Source of the DNA: Tetrahymena elliotti 4EA
Taxonomy: Eukaryota > Ciliophora > Oligohymenophorea > Hymenostomatida > Tetrahymenidae
DNA: 64,000 nucleotides
Direction: 5' to 3'
Assembly: GCA_000231825.2 (NCBI GenBank)
Contig: JH720297.1
Span: 246,857-310,856 of the forward strand
Shown: piece by piece, positions 13,201 through 25,257 of the stretch
Layout of the letters: the number at the start of each line of letters is the position of its first letter
Position numbering within the stretch: the first letter of the stretch is position 1
Position numbers and translations under genes: made by a program
The notes under the pieces: model-generated
What the model was told of the DNA's origin: nothing
What the model saw: only the letters and a program-made list of their open reading frames with translations
The model's database searches: none

Positions 13201-14149
13201 CCGTTATAAATATGCTTAACAATTTATATGTAGTAGATTCATAACTTCATGAAGTAAATAAGCATTTTTATTGGTATTTATTAAAATTAATTAACACTTA
13301 ATTATTCTTAAGCAACATGCTTCCAACACAGAAGATCACTAAGTTGATGGAAATTATTTATCTTCTTTCGAAAAGGTTATGTTCAAAGATACATGTGAGA
13401 TTTTATTGGCTTAATAAGCTGTATCATAAAATGTTTGTGATAACTTTTCAAATGGTATTGTTAAGCAGGTAAAAAAATATTAAATAAAGATTAAATGAAC
13501 TTTTTATTGATTTTTTTATTAATTAGGGAATGATTGCAGTTGTTATCAGATTCTTTTAATTACTAAGATATCAATATGATAAATATACCTAAATAATAGA
13601 ATAACCAACCTAGGCTTATGCTTTTAACTACACTAGCTAAAATCCTGATTGGAAAGTAAAAACTATATCTTAAGATGTTAAAGTAAATAACTTGTACAAT
13701 CTACTTAGAACTCCTGATACTTACGAATTAAGTAAAAATTAAATTTTACTTATGAAATATTTAGCTTAATTTTATAAATAATAAATAGCTCTTATTTAAA
13801 CTGTGTATATTGAGAATGCATTTAAATATCTCTAAGCTTAATTTATGAATGAATTAACTTTGCTTCTAGATAGCTATAAAGTATAGAGAATACTATTTCT
13901 TACATTATTCATACTTTTGCTTATAACAGCCTCAATTACTTGTTGGCTTCCTTTCTTATCTAATTTAAACAAAGAGGTATATTATTCTAACAAAAAATAA
14001 AAAATATATATTTAGATAATAAAAATTTTATTTTTCAATAGATATGGTCAACTAAATGTCTTCTTTCATTTATCCCTGTTGATGAGGTCAATAAAATTAG
14101 AACAATATCTAACTTTATCAAGGATTATATTCTAGAAAGAAGAATATGA
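7267..14149 (+). CDS. Large multi-pass PAS-domain membrane protein (ciliate TmcB-like family)
   Basis: The start is ATG 7267 (MGDQAESVNLLGKEQM) and the stop TGA 14147-14149, about 1,700 aa over some 15 exons. The N-terminus (to about 8580) has seven or eight membrane segments, e.g. FFYIAMITVILFFFIFLYSF and VICMHIVQFILVLTYNF. A cytoplasmic region follows, then a PAS domain at about 9680-10010 (CSSMFGYSKTELLNKNVSIL, MPQIYSKHHDDIL, KSGYIFPVIIHIKP). Three or four more membrane segments come later (about 11280-11340, 12000-12075, 12310-12380, 13885-13960), around the family stretch VFLEIPEKTAKYLYSKCE. All Trp codons are TGG and there is no internal TGA. Introns include 7468-7641, about 10835-11037 and a long one at 12383-13050; most are 45-65 nt. 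Homologues form a big, little-studied ciliate family. A sensory or ligand role is inference from the PAS domain. The start is 180 bp past the decayed gene. Confidence 0.88.
12383..13050 (+). other. 668-nt intron inside the PAS protein gene
   Basis: The exon ends ...AATTATATTTTAG at 12382 and resumes at 13051 (GAGGGAATTAG) with phase and family sequence restored (NYILGG then NQIKVINGLLLEYN). It is about ten times longer than the other introns in the gene. It contains only AT-rich sequence with poly-T/poly-A runs; I found no coding frame or RNA gene. Confidence 0.7.
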
Positions 14150-14354
14150 TTATTACAAATTTTTGTTAAAATATTTAAATGATTAGATCTATAATTTAGT
14201 TCTTAAATTATGTTAACAATTTATTTATTTATTTGTCTTAAAAATATAACAGCAAATATTTTATTAAATATTTTTGCAAAAATAAGTAGAATTCATTTTC
14301 ATTTTTAAAATTTAATTTAATTTTTAAATTTCTAAATTACTTCATTTATTATTT

Positions 14355-17260
14355 CTAATAAAAAATATCAATTTCCATAAGTTTATGATTCAGAAAAATA
14401 AAAATTTAAAATACTGGTTGTATGTTTATCTGAAGACTCAAGCAATTATAAGATATTCTATGAGAAAGTAAGTGAAAGTTCAGTCAGAAGTGATATCATT
14501 TTAAATATTCAAGATTAATACTATTTAGACCCAGACTATATATTTTATGTTTTTGAAGCAGAATATATTTATTCTACTTTGGATTTATTTGAGCACATTT
14601 ATGAGTTAAACAAACAATAAATAAGCTAAATGATGAAATAAATTACCGAATATTGCAATAATAGTTTAAAAATATTTTATTCTGACAAAGGCAATAAGAG
14701 AATGCAAGATTATTATGTTTTCATTGATGATAACAACTAGTTAAATATCAAAATAAATTTAATGGATACAAATTGGCTTATAAAAGCTTACTTTGATGAT
14801 AATTATGATTCAAAACTATTGGATGATAACTAAGAAGATGAATTTCTATCAAAAAGATTTATTGATGGTCAAATGGAATGCGAAAAAGAAAATTCTAAAG
14901 ATTTAATATATTCATTAGAAGAAGCAAGTCAAATGATAAATTAATTTGGTGGCTCTTTTGATTAGATAGAAACAAAAGATTTTTTGATTAAAATTCAAAA
15001 TTAATTCTCAACCATGCTCTAATAGCACCCATTAGAGATATTTGAGATCATTCAAACTATTCCTTAATGTGAAAAATTTGAAGTTATATCTTCAAATTAG
15101 TTAGAGTTTGAACTAAAAGCCTATTCAAGAACTTAAACAATAACAATCAAAGGATTGAAGCTTGATTCCCTAAGTGAGGCAGAAGATTTAATATCAGATT
15201 ATGAATAAATTCTTCAAATAAATAATTTTCATAAAACTTAACAATTACAGATGTAGAATTACTAGTTGTTGAAAATTTTTAATATGTCTTAATGAGAAAT
15301 TTTATGATTAAAAAACAAAGCAACAAACCAATTTAAAGAATTTAAGTGAAAAATCAATTTATACTTTATTAGAATTTTTGAAATATAGTTATGATCTTTT
15401 CATTAAACATAATTTTAATATATATAACAAAAGTTGATCCAAAAAGTTTATTGATGTTAAATAAACATTAAATTAGGGAAAAATTAAGCCAAAAATATGA
15501 TGGTTTGAGAGGTAGATATTAAAAACTAAATAAAGGTGTAAAAATTTAATCACATAATGAAAAAAATTTAGAAAGTTTTATGAGCAAATTAGAAAAACTA
15601 AATAAGTGGGATCAACATTGCTTGAATGTTATTTAGAAAAGACAAGAAATTTAAGAAAGATAAATGGACGTTTTAATAGAATAAAATGAAATTGATTAAA
15701 ATATTTAAGAAGATAAATTAGAATAGTGTGGCATCAATTAAAAATAAGAAAACGAAATACTACATCATAATTTTCCAATTTATCCAAAAGATGATGAAGA
15801 TTTGATAATAAAATAATATTTTAACTAATAATACATAGAATTATTCACTATCGATGAAATTACCTTCTATGATTTTTCAACTGAATATGCAAAGATTCTT
15901 CGGTAATGTTTAAAATGTGATTATAGGGTAACAAGGTATATGGATTCTGAGTTTAGTGATAATTATGAAAAAGGTATGTTTAACAAATATTTTACTTCGT
16001 TTTTTCAAAAAATTTCTGAGAATTCAAAAGAAGAAGTAGAGTTTATTTTTAACTAGTTATTGATTGGATTTGATATTATGTTTACAGTTTAAAATATTGA
16101 AAATTGTGGGTATTACCGGTTTTACCAATATTTAGATTTATCCAATAATGATTTTACAAAATTGAAGATTAAAATTAATAATTCTGATGAATTCTATTTA
16201 ATCCTACATTTTCTCAGAGTCCACAAACACATTTAAATTTCTTCGTTACTAATACCTAGAAATTTATTTGAAGATTTTAGATATTAAAAACTTTTAAATG
16301 TTGAAAAAGAGAGTCATTCAAAATATAAAAAATAAAGGATGTATGTTTAAAATAACTTTAAAGAAGAAGTTGATTTATTAAACTCATTTTTTTAATGTTA
16401 CAATAATAATTAGAATATCTAAGAATTTTAGTCGGAATTAATTAATTTCCTATGTCAAGAAGTTGATGAATAAACATTCATAAAACTTTTTACAATTAAG
16501 TCAAATTAGTTAAATGTAAATTAAATAATCAATATCAATATTTTAGATTAAAATCTTGTGAAATTGATCAACTAAAAGTAATTTTAGATTATAGTACTTT
16601 AGTTTAACAAAGAAAGGTGTGAGTAATATTTTCTTAAAATTATGACAATTGATGATAAAATATTTTACATGATTGGACATGAATTCTATATCTTAGTTAA
16701 TGAAAAATAGACTGTATCTATTAAAGAAATCATAAGATTGGAATATGAATTATATAGAATTATATACCGTTTTAAATTATTTTGGTTCAGAATATATTTA
16801 TAATTTCAAACATGAATAATTTATTGATTCTCAAACTACTTTCTTGAAAGAGTTAAAAGATTTGAAGAAATTAACTTTGTATTATTTAGATGATATTACT
16901 CAATCTTTTAATTTTTAAGTATGTAAGTAAATTACTGAGTTAAATTTGGAGTTATACTATATTAATGAATATCAGAGATGGAGATTAGAAGATATAATTA
17001 GTGAAATAAACTTAACTTAAGTCTGTAAAATATTAGTATCGAATACAATTAAAAATCATTATTATGAAGAATACATTCGACCAAAAATTATTAGTTTTTG
17101 CAATCTCAAAAGGCTTGTCAGAATTGATATTTAAGAAATTTATTTGAATGATAATGATATTAAAGATGATTTAAGTGAGGTTGATGGAGATGGGATAGAA
17201 GAAAAAGTAAGAGAATTTAAATTGAAAAAATTTATTTTGACAAAAAGCAGGCCTTTTTGA
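14355..17260 (+). pseudogene. First copy of an unnamed local gene family, frameshifted
   Basis: This copy aligns by eye with the intact gene at 19006-21678. VYDSEKQKFKILVVCLSED matches VFDKQTNSKKVIEIFSIDD, and YYLDPDYIFYVFEAEY matches YYLDQDLLFYAVEYEN. One frame runs to TGA 15293-15295. The sense then continues in another frame (LNEKFYDQKTKQQTN...) and shifts again at about 15432 into a frame open to 16815 (about 460 codons). It shifts once more at about 16735 into MNYIELYTVLNYFGSEYI..., ending with a leucine-rich segment and TGA 17258-17260. None of the three shifts has a usable GT...AG pair in the right phase. Two adjoin A or T runs, so real indels or sequence errors are both possible. The long middle frame (ATG 15454) could alternatively be a separate expressed gene. 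Function unknown. Confidence 0.55.
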
Positions 17261-18118
17261 GTTTGTTTTCATAATTATTGTAATATTTGAATAATACTAA
17301 TCTTTTTGAAATAAGCAAATATAAAACAATTTAAAAATATCAATAATTTTTAAATAATCTTAATTTATTTTACATAATTATTTTTTATTTTTAAACTTTT
17401 TTGTTTAATGAGGAATATAATTTAATGTAATTTCTGTACTTTTTCTAAAGAAGAAAAAAATGTAGTAAAACTCATTTGTACCTACATTAAAAATTAAAAT
17501 TTTTAAATATTTTTTTGAAAAAAATTTCTAAAAAAGTGGTGTACAAGGCTAATTATTAAATAGCTCATTGCTCTACTCTTCTTATATTTATTTTTAATCT
17601 ATTTTACTATTTTATTTTACAAAATATAACATAAATTTTGGGAATAAAGATTTTATGTATCTAAAATCAATCCAAACTTTTAATTACTCTAAAATATAGC
17701 AAGAAATAAAAACTTTCTTAGATAAGTTTCTTTTAAAATATTTGGGGTTCAATTCAATATCTTAAAGTAATAAAATTAAACAAATAAATTGAGTTGCATG
17801 AATTAAAATATTAAATTAGAATAAATATATAATTTTTTTTCACACCATTTTAATCAAATTTTAAATTTTAATATTAATTTCTTCTTTAGTATTTAGTTGG
17901 ATTTTCAAAATTATACTAAGGATAAATATATTGAGTTAATGAATTAATTTATCTAAAATATTGATTGATAGAAGCTTTTAATTAATTAGATTCGGAAATT
18001 TAAGAATTAAATGCTTAATTAATTTTATTGTGAAATCCATCAATTTCATAAATTTAAATTGGTTTTATTGTAAATTCTGAATATTAATGCATATTGAGAG
18101 TTAATTTAAGGCATACAA
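17261..18118. other. Intergenic AT-rich region
   Basis: No open frame with coding character was found here. It precedes the triplicated leader of the intact family member. Confidence 0.5.
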
Positions 18119-19040
18119 TTTTATTTACTCTATTTGATCTAAAAAAATGTAAATAATTATCATTATCATTTATACATGTATTTAATAAAATTAGATAAAA
18201 ACTATTTGTATTTTTTATTTTTGTATTAATTAACCCTATGAATTCAGCAATTTATTTACTTACTTATAGATTCTTATCATTTTTGGCTCTCAAATTGTAT
18301 TTCAAATTAAAATTGTCTTCCCTCAATTTTTACTCAGTACCTAAACAAAATACTTGATAGATAAAAAGAATCTAGTTAATAGAGATCAAACAATCGATTT
18401 AAAAAGTAAATTTTAGAATACAAACATACTTACTTTTATATTAACCCTATTTTATCTAACAAATTAATCATTTCCATTTTTACACATATTTAATAAAATT
18501 AGACTTAAACGGTTTTGTATTTTTTATTTTTGCATTCGTAAATTGAATTCAGAAAATGACTTACTTTTAAATTCTTTTATAATTTTTAGCTCTCAAATTG
18601 CTTTTAAAATTTGAATTTACTTACTTCAAATCTTAACTAAGTCCTAAATAAAATGTTTGATAGACAAAAAAATAGATCAAACAATTCATATGAAAAGTAG
18701 AATTTGAAAGTAAATTTAAGAGAAGCTTACAATTTTATTAACTTTATTTGATCTAAAAAATTAACTAATAATCATTTTCATTTTAACATATTTAATAAAA
18801 TTAGATATAAAAAATTGTATTTTTTATTTTTGTATTAATAATATTAATACAGTAATTTTCTTCCTTATGAATTCTTATCGTTTTTGGCTCTCAAATTGCT
18901 TTTAAAATAAGAATTTCCTTTTTTTAAATCCAAGCAAACTAAGTATCTAAACAAAATATTTGATAGATAAAAACAATCTAATTTATCGCAAATCAAACAA
19001 TTGACATGAAAAGTAAATTTTTAAAGTAAATTTAAGAAAA
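18119..19040 (+). repeat. About 300-bp direct repeat, three tandem copies, ending in a gene start
   Basis: Three diverged copies begin near 18119, 18433 and 18727. The anchor TTTAATAAAATTAGA falls at 18181, 18489 and 18791 (spacing 308 and 302). The anchor GGCTCTCAAATTG, with one change in copy 2, falls at about 18285, 18588 and 18886. Each copy continues through a TTTGATAGA(T/C)AAAAA block and a block ending ATGAAAAGTAAATTT or a variant. Only in the third copy is that ATG (19006) followed by the open gene. The first copy has ATT in place of that ATG. The repeat unit is therefore a gene's promoter, leader and first codons. Confidence 0.8.
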
Positions 19041-21678
19041 GCATCTCACTATTAATAGAGCAGAATTAATTTTAATTTTAGAAGCTTTAGAATTAAAAAA
19101 ACCATAGTTTGAACTACCTGATCAATAACTTTAGTAGAGAATCCATTAAAGATTAGACTCTTTTGGTTCAAAAAAAAGCTTATTATTGAGAGTTTTTGAC
19201 AAGTAAACCAATAGCAAAAAAGTGATTGAAATATTTTCTATTGATGATTTTCAAGATGAGATTCTTATGTTAATCTACTATGCAGATTAGTCAAAAAGCT
19301 TAAAAGATACAGAAACCATTATGAAAGTATTTGATTGTTACTATTTGGATTAAGATTTACTTTTTTATGCAGTAGAATATGAAAATTTTGACTTCTCAAG
19401 TTTAGATCTTGAATACTCTTCTTCTACTATACCAAAATTTGGACTTCCTAGAGATGTTAATTAATAATTATCAAAACAAGCAAGTGAGTTAGAACCATAC
19501 TTACAAAATATTTATGCTTATGCTTAATAGTTTTTACATCCTACTTAAAAAAAAATAGAAAGTATTAATCTTATAGGCAATTCTTTCTTCATTTTTTAGA
19601 AATAAACAAATGGATAAATAATTGTTAAATTATGCTTAGTAGATTGTTTTTTATTTAAAGAATCTGTAACTAACCTTGAATATTATTATGTAACACCAAC
19701 TGCTATTAGCCAACAGAAACCAAATCTTCCATACCCCTCTAACTTTGTTAAATTTAGTTTAAACTATTATAAAGCAAAAGAGGCCTTTTTCCAATAGATC
19801 TAGAAGTCATCGCCTTAATTTTTATAATAAAACAGATTAGTAATTGAGTACATAATTAATAATCATTCTGAGTTGGATTAATTCTAACTTTTATCTGACC
19901 ATGCTGAGCAAGATTAATTTACCATAAGAGGGACTTCTGATTAAAGTTAGACTGTGTTTATGATAAAAAGATTTTTATTAGAAGAAGAAGCCAATTAACA
20001 ATATGAAGAGCTTCAATAACTATCTTAAAAATTCAAAAATATTAATCTGGAAGTGATAACAAACTTTGAACTAATAAAATTAGGTTAAGATATCTGCTTA
20101 ATTACATAAACACAATATTCTAAAATTAACAAAAAAATCAGTCTTTTTAACTATTTTAAGGTCATTGAAACAAATTCAAAACCAAAATAATAGGGGGGAT
20201 TTTTTGGATTCGGTGGCTTACCTAATTAAATTGAAGAAGAAAAAAATGAATTTGCAGATTTTACCACTACAAAACAAAAAAGTCTTAATTTGATAGAAAC
20301 ATTGTTAAAGTACTATTAAATATTGAAAAACTACTCAATAGAAGTAAGTGATTTTATTGTTGATAAAAATTGTGAATTTAGTGTAACTATTGATTCATTT
20401 AATTATTTTCTGAGAAGAAATGATAATGACACAAACTACAAATATACTGTTTACTGCAAATATAAAGAATTATTTAGTCGCCTTTTTGCATTTTTTGAAG
20501 ATATGTTTTTTACAAAAAACTTCCTGGACACAAAAAAATAAATTTAATTATATTCACCATTTAATTCAAATACCAATAGGCATGCTACTCATAAGATTTT
20601 CAAATAGATAGTAGACTATTTGTTTTTAATTTTTTAGGAAGACTAATAAAATGAACAAGAATTAATTAATAAGCTTGAAAACTAATTTAAAGTGATTAGT
20701 AAAGTGATTTAATTTAACTCAAGTGTTTAAGGTAATCTATTTGGTATTTCTCCAATTGATTTAAATAACTTTTTTTTGAACTAAAGTGGTTTTACAAGTG
20801 GGACCTTATAAGCTTTTCAAAGTATATTGAAAAATAATTTCAATTTTGATATAATTTGCATTAACAGTTAAAGTTTAAAAGGTGATACTATTATATCAAA
20901 ATCAAAATAGGAAAATAAATTTGGTAAAAATTTATATTTAGAAACTTAAAGTTAAATTTAACCTTCAATAGGCTTTTTCTCACATTAATAAATGCAACAA
21001 AATAATAATACAAATTTTTTATTTACACTTATTGAAGTATAATAATTAAAATTAGTTTCATAAGAATAAAAGGAATAAAAAATTGATAGTGTCTTAGGAA
21101 ATGAAGATTATAATAGTTTTGATCAAAAATTGAAAACTAAAGTTAAAAATTTAGTCTTGGAATACATAAACTTATTCCTTGAAAAAGATAACAACTTAGA
21201 CCTTTTTAATAACAAATATTGTAGTTGCCTTATTACTCAAATTAACTAAAATATATATTATGTAGTTAATCAATTTTTAAGTTATGTTGTAATTTAAAAA
21301 ATGTTATCGGGTGATAATGATGTTGAAGAGGATTAATCTAAATTTTGTAATTGCAGCCAACTTAATTAAATAACAAAAGAATTGATAAAGAATTAGGTAA
21401 ATCTAAAACTAATTAGATTCTCATTTTTTGAATGTGATACTGTCAGATAATAGATTTAAATCTAAAAAGACTATTTTGGATTCGGCAATAACCCAAATCT
21501 ATTGCAAGTTTAATTCTAAAAACTTTTACAATAAAATTTATTCCTCTATCTTCCATATATTTGTAAATAATTAGAATAAAATGCAAGATCATTGAATACA
21601 GTTATACTTGAGCTTCCAAAGAGATAATTATCAAAACTTTATAGGTTAAAAAGACTTGTCAATATTTAATACCTTTGA
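19006..21678 (+). CDS. Intact member of an unnamed local gene family, 890 aa
   Basis: A single uninterrupted frame of 891 codons runs from ATG 19006 (MKSKFLKQIQEKHLTINRAE) to TGA 21676-21678. The decayed neighbour at 22362 begins with almost the same residues, which fixes the start. I recognise no catalytic motif, signal peptide or membrane span. Visible parts are an N-terminal helical segment, a mixed region conserved with both neighbours (residues about 55-330), a short Gly/Phe patch (GGFFGFGGLPNQ, about 400), a long middle region and a C-terminus ending in a leucine/lysine-rich segment (LPKRQLSKLYRLKRLVNI). No introns. It sits downstream of a triplicated ~300-bp leader and between two broken paralogues, so it may be the only working copy of the three. 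Function unknown; a cytosolic or scaffold role would be guesswork. Confidence 0.85.
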
Positions 21679-22361
21679 TGTAATATAATGATAATAATTA
21701 TTTTAGTTTATTTTTTATTTTTGTATTTTTAGTATTTAATTTGAAAAATCCCACCCTTTTTTTAAATGATTTTTTCCAAAATGAATTCAAACATTGAGGT
21801 AATTTAAAATAATTTTTATAATTGAATTTTATTAAATTTAAAATTGTTAGAATTTAATTATAAAATTTTTATTTTATATGAAACAAGTGTTTAAATGTGT
21901 AATTAAAGTTTTTAATTTTAAAAAAACTAGGATTTAACAAAGTTTTTATATTATTTAATCTATACTCTTCTTATTTTTATTGATAAACAGTTTATTATTT
22001 GATAAAAAGTTTATCAAACTTTGTTGTTTGCTATTCAAAAAATATTGAAAGTATGCGATTAGAAAATACTATAGAAATATAAATTTTACAAATTATAGTT
22101 TTGCACTTTATCATTTGTTTTCGTTTTTATGAGAAAAAATACTATACTTCTTTTGAATACGAATATACCCTGAAATTTCCTACTCAAAATTATTATGACA
22201 GATATTAACTTTCTTTAATACTAACAAATTCTGATATTTTACCTCTCAAAATTATGATTTGAAAGATAAAATATAAATTTAAATTCTAATTCCCAATTCA
22301 AATATTGGATACCAATATAAATAGTAAATCACATCTAAAATAATAAATTTCTAATATGGAA
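21679..22361. other. Intergenic region between paralogues
   Basis: AT-rich sequence without coding character. It should contain the terminator of the intact gene and the former promoter of the decayed copy. I could not trace the ~300-bp leader repeat into it. Confidence 0.5.
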
Positions 22362-24640
22362 ATGAAAAGCAGATTTTTAAAGTAGATTTAAGAATAAAAA
22401 AGTCTAGTGAAAAGGGCAGACATTATATTAATCTTTGATGCTTTTACAAAATTAAAACCATAGTTTGAATTCCTTGATGAATAATTTTAAACAAGAAGAA
22501 TAAAGCCAAGAGACTTGGGTCCTTTTCTTTCTATTTAAGCTTTGCAGTTTAGAATTTTTGATAAATTTTCTCAGTTCAAAAAAGTAATTGAAGTATTTTC
22601 TTTAGAATAGTTATAATAAATTGGGTAGTTGTAATATGAGAAATAACCGGCAAGTGATTTAGAGATATAATTATAAAGAGTTTATGAATATGTGTTAAAA
22701 GCTATTCATCCATATTAAAAATATATTTCAAACAAGTTTCCTCTTTGTAGAAGATCCTATTATATTTTTTAATAAATTATTGTTAAGCTTTGCTTGGTGG
22801 ATCCTTGTTTATTTTAAGAAATATTACCAGTAAATATTTCTCTTCATTTATTTTAAAGTCAAGCAATAAAGAAGAATCTATATTCATATCCAATTAATTT
22901 TATTAAAACGGATTTAAACTACTATGCTGATAAATAAAATATTTTAGAGAAAATCAAGACAATAAATATCACCAATCTTTTTAGAAGATAATAGACTGGT
23001 TTTAGAGTATCTAATTACCAAATAAATTGAGTTAGAATAATATGAATTACCATATTTAAACTTTAACGAAGATTAATTTATTTTAAGGGGAGTTTCTACT
23101 TAAAGAAAGTCACATTTGCAATCCAAAAATTTAAATCAATTGAATTAGCTTAGCAAAAGTTTTAGGAACTTTAAAAACTTACTTAATAATTTATTCAGAT
23201 CAATTTTGATGTCATAACATAATTTGAATTTTTTTAAGAAGAAAATAAGATTACATAATTGCAAAACAGAATACCCTCAAATAAATGAATATATGAGCCT
23301 GAGAACATATATTGCAACAATTCTTTAAAATTTAAGATCCTAAAAATAACCATAAATTCCATTAATGCCAAACAACCCTTTTAACGCTCCTTTTGGACCA
23401 AATAAAGAAATAGAAATTTCTGATCAATTTAAATTATTTAAATAAAGTTTAGGTATAATGATAACTTTGATAAAGTATTATTTAACTTTAATGAAGATTA
23501 AAATAGAACCAAGTGAAATTCTACTAAATTAAGATTTCTAATAGGTACTAACTCTAGATTTATTTAATTGCTCTCTTCTAGAAAATGAATGATATTTTAA
23601 AGGAGTTATTTATAAAAAATATTAATACATTTTCTCCTGTCTGATTTCATTATTAGGAGAAATATTTTTCCCTGAAATGACTGAAAACAAAAATTAACCA
23701 AAATTATTTCGGAGCTAATTTTGGAAACATAAAAGCCTAATTTAATTACCTAAATGGAAAAATGTAAAATTAAATAGCTAATTACCTTAAAACAGTTTGT
23801 TAAGAAGATGAAAAATAGAATTAAAGCATTTTTGATGAACCTACATTTATGCTTTTAAGCTATATAAAAAGTTATTCAATATAATGAAGAGATAAATGGA
23901 AATGTATTTGGAATCTCTCCTTTTAATTTAAAAAGCATTCAAACAAAATAATGAAGGGACAAAAAGTTTGAAAATTATTTCAAAAATATTTTATGAAAAT
24001 AATTCATTTGTAGAAATTTAAAGTCTTAACTTTATGGATTAAAAATATTACTCAAATTTTTCTTAAGAAAACTCAGGCTAACTCGAATATTTATTATAGA
24101 GCAAACCAACAGTAATCAATGCCAGAGGTAATGCAACAATAATTTATGTAAAAAATTGATTTATTTTAGGCTAACAGACTTTAAATCTTTATAGTTATTA
24201 ATAAAAATTGTCTGCAAACAATTTACTTCTTGAATTATAAAATTTTTTACAGCAATAAGCAAACAATCCAAACCAAAACCTTAATGGAGGAATAAACAAA
24301 ATCTTTCATGAAAAACTAAATAAGCCTTAAAATGCTTAAATTTGGAGTATATTCATGCAAAACTGTGTAATAACTGCTTTTAAGTTCAGCTGATTACTTA
24401 GGACTAAGTAATAAACCAAATTTATTTCAACTATCTACTAAAGTAAACTTAGAAAATAATAATGATTTAACACTAATTTATTTATAAATGTAGAGAAACA
24501 TTTAAAATGTGAATACCTTATTCATTCGCCTTCCCATTTTCATAACACAAAATTTTTAAAACTTTACAAACTAACAAATTAGTAGTTATTAATTTTATTC
24601 AGTATTGAATGAAAAATCTTCATCTAAAATAAATATTCCT
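22362..24640 (+). pseudogene. Third copy of the unnamed family, decayed
   Basis: The first 200 codons (ATG 22362, or 22356) clearly match the intact copy: MKSRFLKQIQEQ, then KKVIEVFSLEQ against KKVIEIFSIDD. A block of about 60 residues present in the intact copy (around its YYLDQDLLF motif) is missing. The first frame ends at TGA 23028-23030, but the homologous sense continues one frame over from about 22980 (FLEDNRLVLEYLITKQIEL against QQNRLVIEYIINNHSEL). More shifts follow near 23200-23280 and after TGA 23590-23592. The 3' end can be followed to about 24640, where a FLKLYKLTNQ-like remnant of the C-terminus remains. Several independent shifts make this a clear pseudogene. Its length (2.3 kb) is close to the intact gene. 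Confidence 0.75.
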
Positions 24641-25257
24641 TAATTCTTAATTTAAGTAAACAAATAAAAAGTATTTTTTACAATTATTAATTAGTTTTTT
24701 TAGAAAGATAAAGAAATATTTATGTATGTATTTTATTTCTAAAACTATTGTTTTATTTTATTTACTTTATTATCTCAAAAATTTGTAAATACCAAAAATG
24801 TAAAAATTATGAGTTTAAAATCATATTATTTTTGTGTTATCCTGTTTCAATTCTTAAAAAATAATGTAAAAGAAAACATAAAAATTACAAATAAATTAAA
24901 TAATAAAAAATTTATCTTGTGATCATTAATATTTTTTTAAGATATTTTACATATAATAGTTATGCTATGTACACACAACTTTTTTATTGCTTAAAATTAT
25001 TTATTTTTTCATCAAACCATTTAGTTTAAATTAATATTAGATAATTAATTAATTAATTAATGAATGAATGAAAGAAAATCTAATTTAAACAATCTCTGTT
25101 GCCTGTTATTTTCTTTTTTTATTTATTTATAAAGCAAATTCATGAATAAGTTTAGTCAAATAAATAGTTTATGTATTTTTTGATTTAAAATTAACAAAAG
25201 TGATACTATTTTACTAAGATAAAAACAGCATATTATTAAAAAACATAATATAAAGGC
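24641..25257. other. Intergenic AT-rich region
   Basis: No coding character. It contains a short ATTA/ATGA simple repeat near 25040-25072 and presumably the promoter of the coiled-coil/ankyrin gene. Confidence 0.5.

Noticed and set aside
16700..16745. Euplotes-type +1 programmed frameshift (AAA-TAG context near 16709)
   Set aside because: In this code TAG is an ordinary Gln codon, so it would not stall the ribosome; other breaks in the same unit lack the motif. A plain indel is simpler.
25030..25075. Palindromic ATTAATTAATTA stretch as an origin or att site
   Set aside because: It is a simple tetranucleotide repeat running into an ATGA repeat; no supporting structure around it.
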